Source: JBGPLJ01 sp041486385
Lineage (GTDB): Bacteria > Pseudomonadota > Gammaproteobacteria > Steroidobacterales > Steroidobacteraceae
Length of the DNA stretch: 10,484 bases
Direction: 5' to 3'
Assembly (NCBI GenBank): GCA_041486385.1
Contig: JBGPLJ010000104.1
Coordinates: 1 to 10,484 of the forward strand
This document shows, one piece after another, positions 1-6,876 of this stretch. Below the pieces are notes generated by a model. It was given only the letters and a program-made list of their open reading frames with translations. It was not told the origin of the DNA and searched no databases. A program made the translations under genes and the position numbers. Positions within the stretch are counted from its first letter, which is position 1. Each line of letters begins with the position of its first letter.

Positions 1-1
1 C

Positions 2-529
2 AACGGCGTGCAGGTCTTCATGCCGCGGATGATCGAACGCGGAACGGGCGGCCACATCGTGAATACCGCGTCCATGTCGGCGTTCGTGGCGCTGCCGACT
101 ACCGCGATCTACTGCACGACGAAATATGCGGTGCGTGGGCTGTCGGAATCCCTGCGCCTCGAACTCGAACCGCACCACATCGGCGTGTCGATTCTTTGTC
201 CCGGCGGCGTGAACACCAACATTCACGAATCCGTGCTCTCACGGCCCGGAAGGTATGGCCAGACCGGCTACTACGGCGCGGACCCGGAAGTATTCAAGCG
301 GCTGAAGGCCGTCATCGAAGGCGGCATCGATCCGATCGATCTCGCGCGTATTGTCGTGGGCGCGATCCGGCGCAATGAATTCTGGATCCTGCCGTACCCG
401 GAGTTCATCCCGATGATCGAAAAATACAACGAGCAGGTGATTGCCGCCCTCAGGCAATACGAGAACGACCCCGACTACCAGCGTCGCAAGAAAACCGGCC
501 GCGGCATGCCCGGCGCGAAGAAGGACTGA
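2..529 (+). CDS. LigD-like short-chain dehydrogenase, C-terminal part (5' truncated)
   Basis: The reading frame is open from base 2 (Asn-Gly-Val...), so the GTG at 8 is not the real start; the N-terminal Rossmann half lies outside the window. What remains shows the SDR active site: catalytic Ser (codon 71-73, in IVNTAS), then 13 residues on Tyr (110-112) and Lys (122-124) in the YCTTK motif. The substrate loop after PGGVNTNI contains SRPGRYGQTGYYG, and near the end come a GIDP stretch and ILPYPEFIP. From memory these match the C-terminal layout of the sphingomonad C-alpha dehydrogenases LigD/LigL/LigN/LigO, which oxidise the benzylic alcohol of beta-aryl ether lignin dimers with NAD+. The LigE-like gene starts 3 nt downstream, which supports that role. 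SDR family membership is secure; substrate is inferred, since many SDRs of uncertain role share this tail. Roughly 110-120 residues are missing if it has LigD-like length. Confidence 0.5.
   Translation, partial: NGVQVFMPRMIERGTGGHIVNTASMSAFVALPTTAIYCTTKYAVRGLSESLRLELEPHHIGVSILCPGGVNTNIHESVLSRPGRYGQTGYYGADPEVFKRLKAVIEGGIDPIDLARIVVGAIRRNEFWILPYPEFIPMIEKYNEQVIAALRQYENDPDYQRRKKTGRGMPGAKKD
522..525 (+). promoter_or_regulatory. Ribosome binding site of the LigE-like gene
   Basis: AGGA lies 7 nt before the ATG at 533, inside the last codons of the upstream dehydrogenase gene. With only 3 nt between stop and start, the two genes are probably translationally coupled. Confidence 0.5.
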
Positions 530-532
530 CCG

Positions 533-1270
533 ATGGCCAAGAACAACACGATCACGCTCTTCGACCTGCAGCTCTCGACCGGCGCCACCATCAGTCCGTT
601 CGTCTGGGCGACCAAATACGCGCTGAAACACAAAGGGTTCGAGATCGACATCGTTCCCGGCGGCTTTACCGGCATCCGGGAGCGCACCAATGGTTTCCAC
701 GATCGCGTGCCCGTGATCGTCGACGACGGGCTCTGGATCAAGGAGAGCTGGGACATCGCGGAGTATCTGGACAAGACGTATCCGGACCGGCCTATGCTGT
801 TCTCGGGCGACAGCATGAAAGTCCTGACGAAGTTCATCGATAGCTGGCTGTGGGCCACGGCGATCCGCCCATGGTTCTCCTGTTACATCCTCGACTACCA
901 CGATCTGTCGCTGCCGCAGGACCATGCTTATGTGCGCGAGAGCCGCCAGACGCTCTTTCTCGGCGGGCGCAAGCTCGAAGATGTGCAGGCGGGCCGTGAG
1001 GAACGCCTCCCGCTGGTGCCACCACAACTTGAGCTGCTGCGCCAGGTTCTGAAGCAGACTGCGTGGCTCGGCGGCGCTCAGCCGAACTATGCGGACTTCA
1101 AGGTGCTGGCGGTATTTCTGTGGACGGCCTCGGTCGCGAAGATTCCGCCCTTGCACGACGACGACACGCTGAGGGACTACATCGATCGCGGCTTCGATCT
1201 GTACGGTGGACTGGGCCGGCACCCGGGATTGCACACGCTGTTCGGCCTGCCAAAGCCGAACGCCGCGTGA
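533..1270 (+). CDS. ligE: LigE-like glutathione S-transferase (beta-etherase)
   Basis: A 245-residue GST-fold protein. The start NNTITLFDLQL, TISPFVW, KYALKHKGF, DIVPGGFTGI, RVPVIVDDG, CYILDYHDLSLPQD, KLEDVQAGRE, RLPLVPP and RGFDLYGGLGRHPG resemble, from memory, the beta-etherases LigE/LigP of Sphingobium SYK-6. Those enzymes use glutathione to cleave the beta-O-4 ether of C-alpha-oxidised lignin dimers, giving a glutathionyl ketone and a phenol. The thioredoxin-like domain covers about residues 1-85, with Ser21 (codon 593-595) at the position discussed as catalytic in LigE, the cis-Pro of RVPV, and ESWDIAEYLD, where the Glu-Ser pair normally holds the gamma-glutamyl group of glutathione. The rest is the alpha-helical GST domain. 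It ends earlier than LigE (about 281 residues), lacking the C-terminal tail. The start has a good ribosome binding site. Family assignment is strong; in vivo substrate and stereospecificity are inferred. Confidence 0.5.
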   Translation: MAKNNTITLFDLQLSTGATISPFVWATKYALKHKGFEIDIVPGGFTGIRERTNGFHDRVPVIVDDGLWIKESWDIAEYLDKTYPDRPMLFSGDSMKVLTKFIDSWLWATAIRPWFSCYILDYHDLSLPQDHAYVRESRQTLFLGGRKLEDVQAGREERLPLVPPQLELLRQVLKQTAWLGGAQPNYADFKVLAVFLWTASVAKIPPLHDDDTLRDYIDRGFDLYGGLGRHPGLHTLFGLPKPNAA

Positions 1271-1290
1271 TCCGGGGTCGCAACGTCAGA

Positions 1291-3249
1291 TCAGGAACGC
1301 GTTAAAGACGTAACCGGTTGTTCGGTGCGTGGGAGCGAATCGAGGCGGCGCGGGTTGATGCGGCGCAGATCGCCGCCCCGAACCGTCAAGCCCTGGCCAT
1401 CGAAGTATTCGAGAATCTGGATGGCAACTTTCCTGCCATTGTCCAGCCGGTCGCGGAACTGCGCGACGGTAAACTGACCATCCTTCTGAGCTCGCGCGAC
1501 ATCCACCACGACGGCCGCCATTTCGTCGACGGTCTCGCGGCGGAAGAAGCGATCGCGCGCCAATTCGACGACTTCGCGCTTGCGCGCCATTGCCTTGAGC
1601 ACGCGCCGCACCTCGGCTTCCGGCTCCTTGAAGAGTGCGGCAAGCTCACTGGCGCGTAGTGGCCTGAAGCGGTCAGCCTCGGACAGCCAGGGAGCGATGC
1701 GCTGCCAGAGCCGCTGATCGCGTGCATTCAGGCCGAACAGATGCTCCGGTGCGCGAATGGCGCCGCTTTCGGATGCGAGCGTGCCGGCCTCGACGAGCGC
1801 TTGAATGACGCTCGCGCAAATGCGTGAGGGCAGGCGCGGCTCCACTGCGGCGGCAAGCTGCACCAGGGAAAGACCCGGCAGCTCGGGATGCGCGCGATGA
1901 AAGCTATCGAGCGCTGCGCGGGCACTGTCGGCGAGCCGCTTCCAGGACCCGAGAGACAGACCGACGGTGTCGTTGGCAACTGCAGCCCGTAAATGCGGGA
2001 CAGCCTGCAGTACGGCAGCCATCTGCTCTTCGCTGAGTGCACGGTCACGCGCGAACCCGGATAGGTTGACGAAAAACGGCCAGCGATCGAGCGACTCGGC
2101 CAACGCCGTCGCGGAATCCTCGTGTGCGAGCGCATCGAGCTGCGCGCGCCGCAGCGGCGCCCGGCGCCGCCGGTGCGGCGCACGCAGATCCAGGAAGCGC
2201 CCACCCCCGATCGTGCGCGACCCGGACGTGTCGCGCAGTACGAAGCGATCACCGAACGCCGCGGCAATCGGACGCTCCAGCACGAGCTGAATGCGGCCGC
2301 GCGAGCCTGGCGCGATCGGCCCGTCCTCGAGCAATGCGGCCCGCGCGCTCACCTCGGCTGCCGCGTGGTGCAGACGAACAGGTGTCCAGTGCGCGAGCGG
2401 CCTGGGCTCGCTCGCGAGCAGCAGCAGCGACGCGTCGATGCGATCGGCCGGTGCGTGCAGGAACGGATCGAGCACGACCGCCCCGCGCGAGATCGCCTGC
2501 CGGTCGACGCCCTTACCCACGAGATTGAGCGCGCAACGCTGGCCGGCGGAGCCGCGCTGCGCCGGAGTGTTCTGCGCGTGGATCGAGCGCACGCGCGCGC
2601 GCAGGCCAACTGGGCTGATCACGACACTGTCGCCGACGACCACGGCGCCGGAGAGCACGGCGCCCGTGACGATGGTGCCGACCCCGATCAGGCTGAAGCA
2701 GCGATCCACTGCGAGCCGGAACCGACCTGCCGCGCTGCGCGTACTGAACGACCGTGCGGCACCGAGGAGTGCGGCGCGCAGCGCTTCGATGCCCGCTCCC
2801 GTGACCACCGACACGGGGAGAACATCCGCCGCAGACAGGCCAGTGGCATGCAGAGCATGCCGGATATCGTTCGCAACGGCCTCGCTTCGCTCCCGGGGCA
2901 CGAGGTCGATCTTGGTCAGCGCCACGAGTCCACGCGTGATTCCGAGCAGATCGAGGATGGCGAGATGTTCGCGTGTCTGCGGCATGATGCCGTCGTCGGC
3001 AGCGACGACCAGCAGAACGAAATCGATGCCGGTGGCGCCTGCCAGCATGTTGCGCACGAATTTCTCGTGTCCGGGCACGTCGACGAAGCCGAGAATCGAC
3101 CCGTCGTCAGTCGGCATGTAAGCAAACCCGAGATCGATCGAGATGCCGCGCGCCTTTTCTTCCTTCAGCCGATCGGTGTCCACGCCGGTGAGTGCGCGGA
3201 CCAGCGCCGACTTGCCGTGATCGATATGCCCCGCGGTGCCGATAATCAT
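1291..3249 (-). CDS. selB: Selenocysteine-specific translation elongation factor SelB
   Basis: A 652-residue SelB. It binds GTP and selenocysteyl-tRNA(Sec) and, through its C-terminal winged helices, the SECIS hairpin of selenoprotein mRNAs, so UGA is read as selenocysteine. The GTPase motifs are intact: G1 GHIDHGKS (residues 7-14), RGISIDLGF around 34-42 (effector region), G3 DVPGHE (57-62) and G4 TKID (112-115). EF-Tu-like beta-barrel domains follow to about residue 360, including RFVLRDTSGSRTIGGG, a typical SelB end to the elongation-factor core. The remaining about 290 residues are winged-helix repeats; the last ends with QFRDRLDNGRKVAIQILEYFD, as in SelB families. E. coli SelB is slightly shorter (614). 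The ATG overlaps the selA stop by 4 nt (ATGA), so it is the last gene of the sel operon. It converges on the LigE-like gene with a 20-nt gap and no obvious terminator. Confidence 0.5.
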   Translation of the reverse strand: MIIGTAGHIDHGKSALVRALTGVDTDRLKEEKARGISIDLGFAYMPTDDGSILGFVDVPGHEKFVRNMLAGATGIDFVLLVVAADDGIMPQTREHLAILDLLGITRGLVALTKIDLVPRERSEAVANDIRHALHATGLSAADVLPVSVVTGAGIEALRAALLGAARSFSTRSAAGRFRLAVDRCFSLIGVGTIVTGAVLSGAVVVGDSVVISPVGLRARVRSIHAQNTPAQRGSAGQRCALNLVGKGVDRQAISRGAVVLDPFLHAPADRIDASLLLLASEPRPLAHWTPVRLHHAAAEVSARAALLEDGPIAPGSRGRIQLVLERPIAAAFGDRFVLRDTSGSRTIGGGRFLDLRAPHRRRRAPLRRAQLDALAHEDSATALAESLDRWPFFVNLSGFARDRALSEEQMAAVLQAVPHLRAAVANDTVGLSLGSWKRLADSARAALDSFHRAHPELPGLSLVQLAAAVEPRLPSRICASVIQALVEAGTLASESGAIRAPEHLFGLNARDQRLWQRIAPWLSEADRFRPLRASELAALFKEPEAEVRRVLKAMARKREVVELARDRFFRRETVDEMAAVVVDVARAQKDGQFTVAQFRDRLDNGRKVAIQILEYFDGQGLTVRGGDLRRINPRRLDSLPRTEQPVTSLTRS

Positions 3250-4721
3250 GCGCTGTCGTTCGGGAGTGCATTGTCCCCGTGCAGCGCGCGGAGCGATCTC
3301 ATGTTGTGAAGAAAACCCGCCTCGTCCTCGAGGCAGCGCAGGTCGAGCAGCAGCACCTGCTCGGTCACGCGCCCGAGCACGGGGATGGGCAGTCGACGCA
3401 GGGCGACGGCGAGCTCGGTCAACGCGTGCCCCGCTCGGCGCGTGCCTGCCGGGCGAATGGCTAGGCCAGCACTGCGCAGCGTCTCGACAGGAACCGCACC
3501 GGAGCCGACCTGACTCGTGCAGGGGGCGACTTCGACCTCGTAGCGATTCGGCAGGAGCGCTGCGACGGGCTGCATGAGCCGGCGCGCGCAGGCATCGATT
3601 TCATCGTAGCGTCGCGCGAGGACACGCAGCGTCGGCAGACGCGCAGTGAGCCGGTCAGGATCGCGATAAAGCTGCAGCGTCGCCTCGATCGCCGCCAGCC
3701 TGATCTTGTCAATGCGCAGCGCGCGCTTCATTGGGTTACGGTTGATCTTTGCGATGAGATCCCTGCGTCCGACGATGAAGCCGGCCTGCGGACCCCCGAG
3801 CAGCTTGTCGCCCGAGAAAGTCACGAGATCGGCGCCGGCCGCGACCGCCTCTGCGACCGACGGTTCGCGCGGCAGACCGTAGCGCGACAGATCGACGAGC
3901 GTTCCGGAGCCGAGATCATTGACGAGCGGCACGCCACGCTCACGCGCGAGGATCGCGAGATCGCGCGCCGGCACCTCGCTCGTGAAGCCTTCGATGCGAT
4001 AGTTCGACGGGTGCACCTTCAACAGGAGTCCGGTCCTGGCGTCGATCGCATCTTCGTAGTCGCGCCTGTGCGTACGGTTGGTCGTGCCGACTTCCACCAG
4101 CTTCGCCCCGGCGCAGCGCATGATCTCGGGCAGGCGAAAGCTGCCGCCGATCTCGATCAGCTCGCCGCGGGAGACGATCACGCGACGACCCTTGGCGAGC
4201 GAACCGAGCGTGATCAACACGGCGGCCGCATTGTTGTTGACGACCGTGGCATCTTCGGCACCGCATAGTGCGCCCAGCAGATCGCGCACGAGGTCGTCGC
4301 GCTCGCCGCGCCGTCCGCCGTCGAGATCAAATTCGAGCGCAACGGCGTGGCGCATGGCCACGGTCGCCGCTTCGATCGCCGCCTCGGCGAGCAGCGCCCG
4401 ACCAAGATTCGTGTGCAGGACCGTGCCCGTCAGGTTCAAGACGGGCTTGAGTCGGGGCGCCTGCGTCGCTTCGAGCCGGGCGAGCGCGGCGCGAGCCGCC
4501 TCCAGTGCGCTGAGCGCTGCGCCCGGTCGCTGGCGCGCGGCATCGATCGCGGCGCGGATTGCCTCGACCGTTGATGTATGGCCGAAGTGTTCGACCAGCG
4601 TCACGCCGGGCGGGGTTCTGAGGACTGCATCCACGGATGGCAGGTCGCGGGCGCTGACCGCCTCGGCACCGGTGCCGGCTGCTTTCCCGTGTTCCGGGGC
4701 GTTCAAGCGACGTCGCACCAT
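3246..4721 (-). CDS. selA: L-seryl-tRNA(Sec) selenium transferase SelA
   Basis: A 491-residue pyridoxal-phosphate enzyme that converts seryl-tRNA(Sec) to selenocysteyl-tRNA(Sec) using selenophosphate. Visible SelA features are RLKPVLNLTGTVLHTNLGRA (about 90-109), VNNNAAAVLI, SRGELIEIGGSFRLPEIM, VGTTNRTHRRDYEDAI, the LVNDLGSGT segment, and the PLP lysine K306 in FSGDKLLGGPQAG. NPMKRALRIDK follows, as in other SelA proteins. The N-terminal extension (about 30 residues of low conservation) makes it longer than E. coli SelA (463). The chosen ATG overlaps the upstream reductase gene by 19 nt; a GTG at the next codon, or the TTG at 4706 (which would give a 4-nt TTGA overlap with the reductase stop), are alternatives, because no strong ribosome binding site distinguishes them. 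It is translationally linked to selB downstream by ATGA. Confidence 0.5.
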   Translation of the reverse strand: MVRRRLNAPEHGKAAGTGAEAVSARDLPSVDAVLRTPPGVTLVEHFGHTSTVEAIRAAIDAARQRPGAALSALEAARAALARLEATQAPRLKPVLNLTGTVLHTNLGRALLAEAAIEAATVAMRHAVALEFDLDGGRRGERDDLVRDLLGALCGAEDATVVNNNAAAVLITLGSLAKGRRVIVSRGELIEIGGSFRLPEIMRCAGAKLVEVGTTNRTHRRDYEDAIDARTGLLLKVHPSNYRIEGFTSEVPARDLAILARERGVPLVNDLGSGTLVDLSRYGLPREPSVAEAVAAGADLVTFSGDKLLGGPQAGFIVGRRDLIAKINRNPMKRALRIDKIRLAAIEATLQLYRDPDRLTARLPTLRVLARRYDEIDACARRLMQPVAALLPNRYEVEVAPCTSQVGSGAVPVETLRSAGLAIRPAGTRRAGHALTELAVALRRLPIPVLGRVTEQVLLLDLRCLEDEAGFLHNMRSLRALHGDNALPNDSA

Positions 4722-5644
4722 TCGCCGGTTGCGAGATAGCGGTCGAGGGCGACCGCGGCTGCAGCGCCGTCGCCCATCGCGCCGGCGGCGCGGTGAGGAG
4801 ACCCCTGGCGCACGTTGCCGGCCGCGCAGATGCCCCGCACTTGCGTTCGCATTGCGGCGTCGACCCGGATCCGACCGGTCGCATCGAGCGGTACGAGCTG
4901 ACGGACGAGATCCGAGTTCGGAACGAGGCCGGTGAACGCGAAAACCGCCGCCGTGGCCAGATCAGATTCCGTTCCTGCGGTAACGTCCTTCACACGCACG
5001 TGGCTCACTGCGCTGTCACCGACAATCTCGCTCACGACGAAACCGAAACGCACCTCGATCTTGGAATTTGCGTGGACGAGATCCCGATAGCTCACCTGTC
5101 CGGTGAGCGCATTCCCACGCTCGAGCAGCACGACCTTGGCCACGTGTTCGGCGAGCGTCAGTGCCTCCTGCATGCCGGAATCGCCACCGCCGACGACAAC
5201 TGCGATCTGGTTGCGCAGGAGCGGCGCGTCGCAACTGGCACAGTGACTCACACCTTTGCCGAAGAGACGCTCCTCGCCGGGCACCCCGAGCTTCGCGAGG
5301 GCCGTTCCCGTCGCGACAACGACCGCGCGCGCGACGATGGCGCCGTCCGAGTTGCCGACACGCCAGCGCTGGCCGTCAGCCGCGATGGATTCAGCGCTTG
5401 CCATCCGGAATTCCACGCCTGCCGCGTTCGCCTGCTCCTGCGCCATGGGGCAGAGATCGTAGCCGGCAACGCCCTCCGGGAAGCCCGGTACCCCCTCGAT
5501 CTTGTTGATGCTCACCAGCTGGCCGCCGGGAACGCCCCCCGTGAGGATCGAGGTGCGCCGGCCGAGGCGCGCGCTGGTCATGGCCGCGCTCATGGCGGCG
5601 AGTCCGCCACCGACGATCACGACGTCGTATTCATCGCTGATCAC
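4703..5644 (-). CDS. Thioredoxin-reductase-like flavoprotein embedded in the sel operon
   Basis: A 313-residue class II pyridine-nucleotide disulfide reductase. The start is taken as the GTG at 5644, which overlaps the selD TGA (GTGA) and directly precedes the FAD motif VVIVGGGLAAMSAA (about 8-21); a longer in-frame upstream extension would lie inside selD. Other signatures are GGVPGGQL, ATGT (111-114), the redox centre CASCD with Cys135 and Cys138 at the same numbers as E. coli TrxB, GGGDSG (152-157) for the nicotinamide cofactor, and a C-terminal AAGNVRQGSPHRAAGAMGDG FAD segment. Differences from standard TrxB are the missing HRRxxxR NADPH motif (here LLERGNALTG), Asn in place of Asp in the AAGD motif, and a Cys four residues from the C-terminus. 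It probably reduces a thioredoxin-like protein or a selenium compound to feed SelD; that role is inferred from position. General redox function is secure, partner unknown. Confidence 0.5.
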   Translation of the reverse strand: MISDEYDVVIVGGGLAAMSAAMTSARLGRRTSILTGGVPGGQLVSINKIEGVPGFPEGVAGYDLCPMAQEQANAAGVEFRMASAESIAADGQRWRVGNSDGAIVARAVVVATGTALAKLGVPGEERLFGKGVSHCASCDAPLLRNQIAVVVGGGDSGMQEALTLAEHVAKVVLLERGNALTGQVSYRDLVHANSKIEVRFGFVVSEIVGDSAVSHVRVKDVTAGTESDLATAAVFAFTGLVPNSDLVRQLVPLDATGRIRVDAAMRTQVRGICAAGNVRQGSPHRAAGAMGDGAAAAVALDRYLATGEWCDVA

Positions 5645-6714
5645 AATTGCTCCAGCATTGATTCTACGACTCTGATCCCGGGCGCGCCGGCTTCCATCCG
5701 TCCAACCACACACGCGGCCGAACAGCCGGCGGCGCGCACCAAGCGAAGCATGCTTTCGACACCGGTGGGGGTGACGGCCACGAGGAGACCGCCCGATGTC
5801 TGCGGATCCGTGAGCAGATGCCGCCGCCATTCGGGGTAATTTGCCGGCAGCTCGACCGCATCGCCGTAGCTCGCCCAGTTGCGCTGCGAGGCGCCCGTCA
5901 CGAAACCCTGCCGTACCAGGTCCGCCGCACGCTCAAGCAGCGGTACCGCGGCGGCATTCAGCACCAGTCGCAGACCTGAGCCACGCGCCATCTCGAGCCC
6001 GTGCCCGAGCAGGCCGAATCCCGTCACGTCCGTCATCGCGTGCACCGCCTCCTCGCGCGCAAGATCGGTGCCGACCCTGTTGAGCAGCGTCGTCGTGGCG
6101 ATCATCTCCGCATAACCGTCCGGCCCGAGCGCTTCGCGTCTGATCGCGGCGGAATAGATTCCGACGCCGATCGGCTTGGTCAGGATCAATGCGTCGCCCG
6201 GCCTTGCAGTGGAGTTGCGGCGGACGTCCCGTGCGGCGCAGGTGCCGATGACGGCGAGCCCGTAGATCGGTTCGGGAGTGTCGATCGAATGACCACCAGC
6301 GACCGGTATGCCGGCGCTCGCGCAGACCTCGGCGCCGCCGCGAAGGATGTCGCGCATGTCATCTGTCGAGATCTTGCCAAGCGGCATGCCGACGATGGCT
6401 AGAGCCATGATCGGCCGGCCGCCCATCGCATAGACGTCCGATATGGCGTTGGTGGCCGCGATGCGGCCGAAGTCCAGCGGATCATCGACGATCGGTGTGA
6501 AGAAATCCGTCGTCGCGATCACGCAGGTATCGCCGTCCAGCCGCCACACTGCCGCATCGTCGCTGGTCTCGGTCCCGACAAGCAGGTTCGCGAAAGCCGC
6601 GGCCGAGGGCAACTGCGCCAGCAGCTCCTGCAATACGGAAGGGGCGAGCTTGCATCCGCAGCCGCCGCCATGCGCGAGACTCGTCAGTCGGACCCGCGGC
6701 ATGACTGATGTCAT
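5641..6714 (-). CDS. selD: Selenide, water dikinase SelD (selenophosphate synthetase)
   Basis: A 357-residue SelD, first gene of the sel operon. It makes selenophosphate from selenide and ATP, the selenium donor for SelA and for tRNA 2-selenouridine formation. The N-terminal glycine-rich loop HGGGCGCKLAP carries Cys19 and Lys22, equivalent to Cys17 and Lys20 of E. coli SelD; both cysteines in the loop are TGC, so this is the cysteine form rather than a selenoprotein. DDAAVW, IATTDFFTPIVDDP, FGRIAATNAISDVYAMGGRP and AGGHSID are metal/ATP-binding segments typical of the AIRS-fold kinases, and DVTGFGLLGHG and LTDPQTSGGLL complete the family pattern. Length matches E. coli (347). Two ATGs are possible (6714 and 6702) and neither has a strong ribosome binding site; the upstream one is chosen by length. 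Identification is firm. Confidence 0.5.
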   Translation of the reverse strand: MTSVMPRVRLTSLAHGGGCGCKLAPSVLQELLAQLPSAAAFANLLVGTETSDDAAVWRLDGDTCVIATTDFFTPIVDDPLDFGRIAATNAISDVYAMGGRPIMALAIVGMPLGKISTDDMRDILRGGAEVCASAGIPVAGGHSIDTPEPIYGLAVIGTCAARDVRRNSTARPGDALILTKPIGVGIYSAAIRREALGPDGYAEMIATTTLLNRVGTDLAREEAVHAMTDVTGFGLLGHGLEMARGSGLRLVLNAAAVPLLERAADLVRQGFVTGASQRNWASYGDAVELPANYPEWRRHLLTDPQTSGGLLVAVTPTGVESMLRLVRAAGCSAACVVGRMEAGAPGIRVVESMLEQL

Positions 6715-6743
6715 TGCTCAGTGCTCGTACGAGAGGTATTCGA

Positions 6744-6749
6744 AATATA
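6744..6749 (-). promoter_or_regulatory. Possible -10 box of the sel operon promoter
   Basis: On the minus strand an AT-rich island gives TATATT (5/6 to the TATAAT consensus), preceded by GTGTGG, about 30 nt before the selD ATG. It is the only AT-rich stretch in the divergent region, but no good -35 hexamer sits 16-18 nt upstream, so this is a weak candidate. Confidence 0.5.
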
Positions 6750-6804
6750 TACCACACGCCGACGGTGGCTCCCAGATTGCGCTGATCGCTGCGCACCGTC
6801 GCGA

Positions 6805-6833
6805 TCGCCAGGAGGCATACAGCGTGCTAGCCT
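6805..6833 (+). promoter_or_regulatory. Candidate promoter of the MFS transporter gene
   Basis: TCGCCA (6805-6810, 4/6 to TTGACA) and TAGCCT (6828-6833), with 17 nt between them and an extended TGn just before the -10, 43 nt ahead of the transporter ATG. Predicted transcription would start near 6840. GC-rich genomes often use such degenerate boxes; this is a motif match only. Confidence 0.5.
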
Positions 6834-6847
6834 GAAACGGCAGCGCG

Positions 6848-6871
6848 AGCTCCTTCGAACTCGCCGGAGCT
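6848..6871 (+). promoter_or_regulatory. Inverted repeat covering the transporter's ribosome binding site
   Basis: AGCTCC (6848-6853) is complementary to GGAGCT (6866-6871), with a 12-nt loop. The right arm contains GGAG (6866-6869), the Shine-Dalgarno of the ATG at 6877 (7-nt spacing). A second, mutually exclusive pairing, GCGAG (6845-6849) with CTCGC (6860-6864), would leave the Shine-Dalgarno free. The stems are only 5-6 bp, so it could be chance. Confidence 0.5.
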
Positions 6872-6876
6872 GATCC

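Noticed and set aside
1268..1293. Inverted repeat TGATC...GATCA as a bidirectional terminator
   Set aside because: It is only 5 bp with a 16-nt loop and no T-run; it mainly reflects the two convergent TGA stop codons.
2122..3309. Long open frame (395 codons) on the + strand opposite selB, and similar long frames opposite the LigE-like gene and the reductase gene
   Set aside because: GC-rich genes on the other strand produce such frames; the translations are rich in Arg and Ala, have no recognisable domain, and lie entirely opposite well-identified genes.
5645..5830. Upstream extension of the reductase frame into selD (375 codons in all)
   Set aside because: The added residues are low-complexity, Arg-rich shadow of selD, while the GTG at 5644 gives a normal TrxB-like length and a 4-nt overlap.
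6810..6835. Three-codon leader frame (GTG CTA GCC TGA) after a perfect AGGAGG
   Set aside because: Probably coincidence: the codons overlap the candidate -10 box, so they would not be on the transcript if that promoter is used.
6715..6876. selC (tRNA-Sec) in the gap between selD and the transporter, prompted by TTCGAA stretches
   Set aside because: The TTCGAA motifs are not flanked by complementary T-arm stems, and no long acceptor stem or Sec-tRNA extra arm could be drawn.
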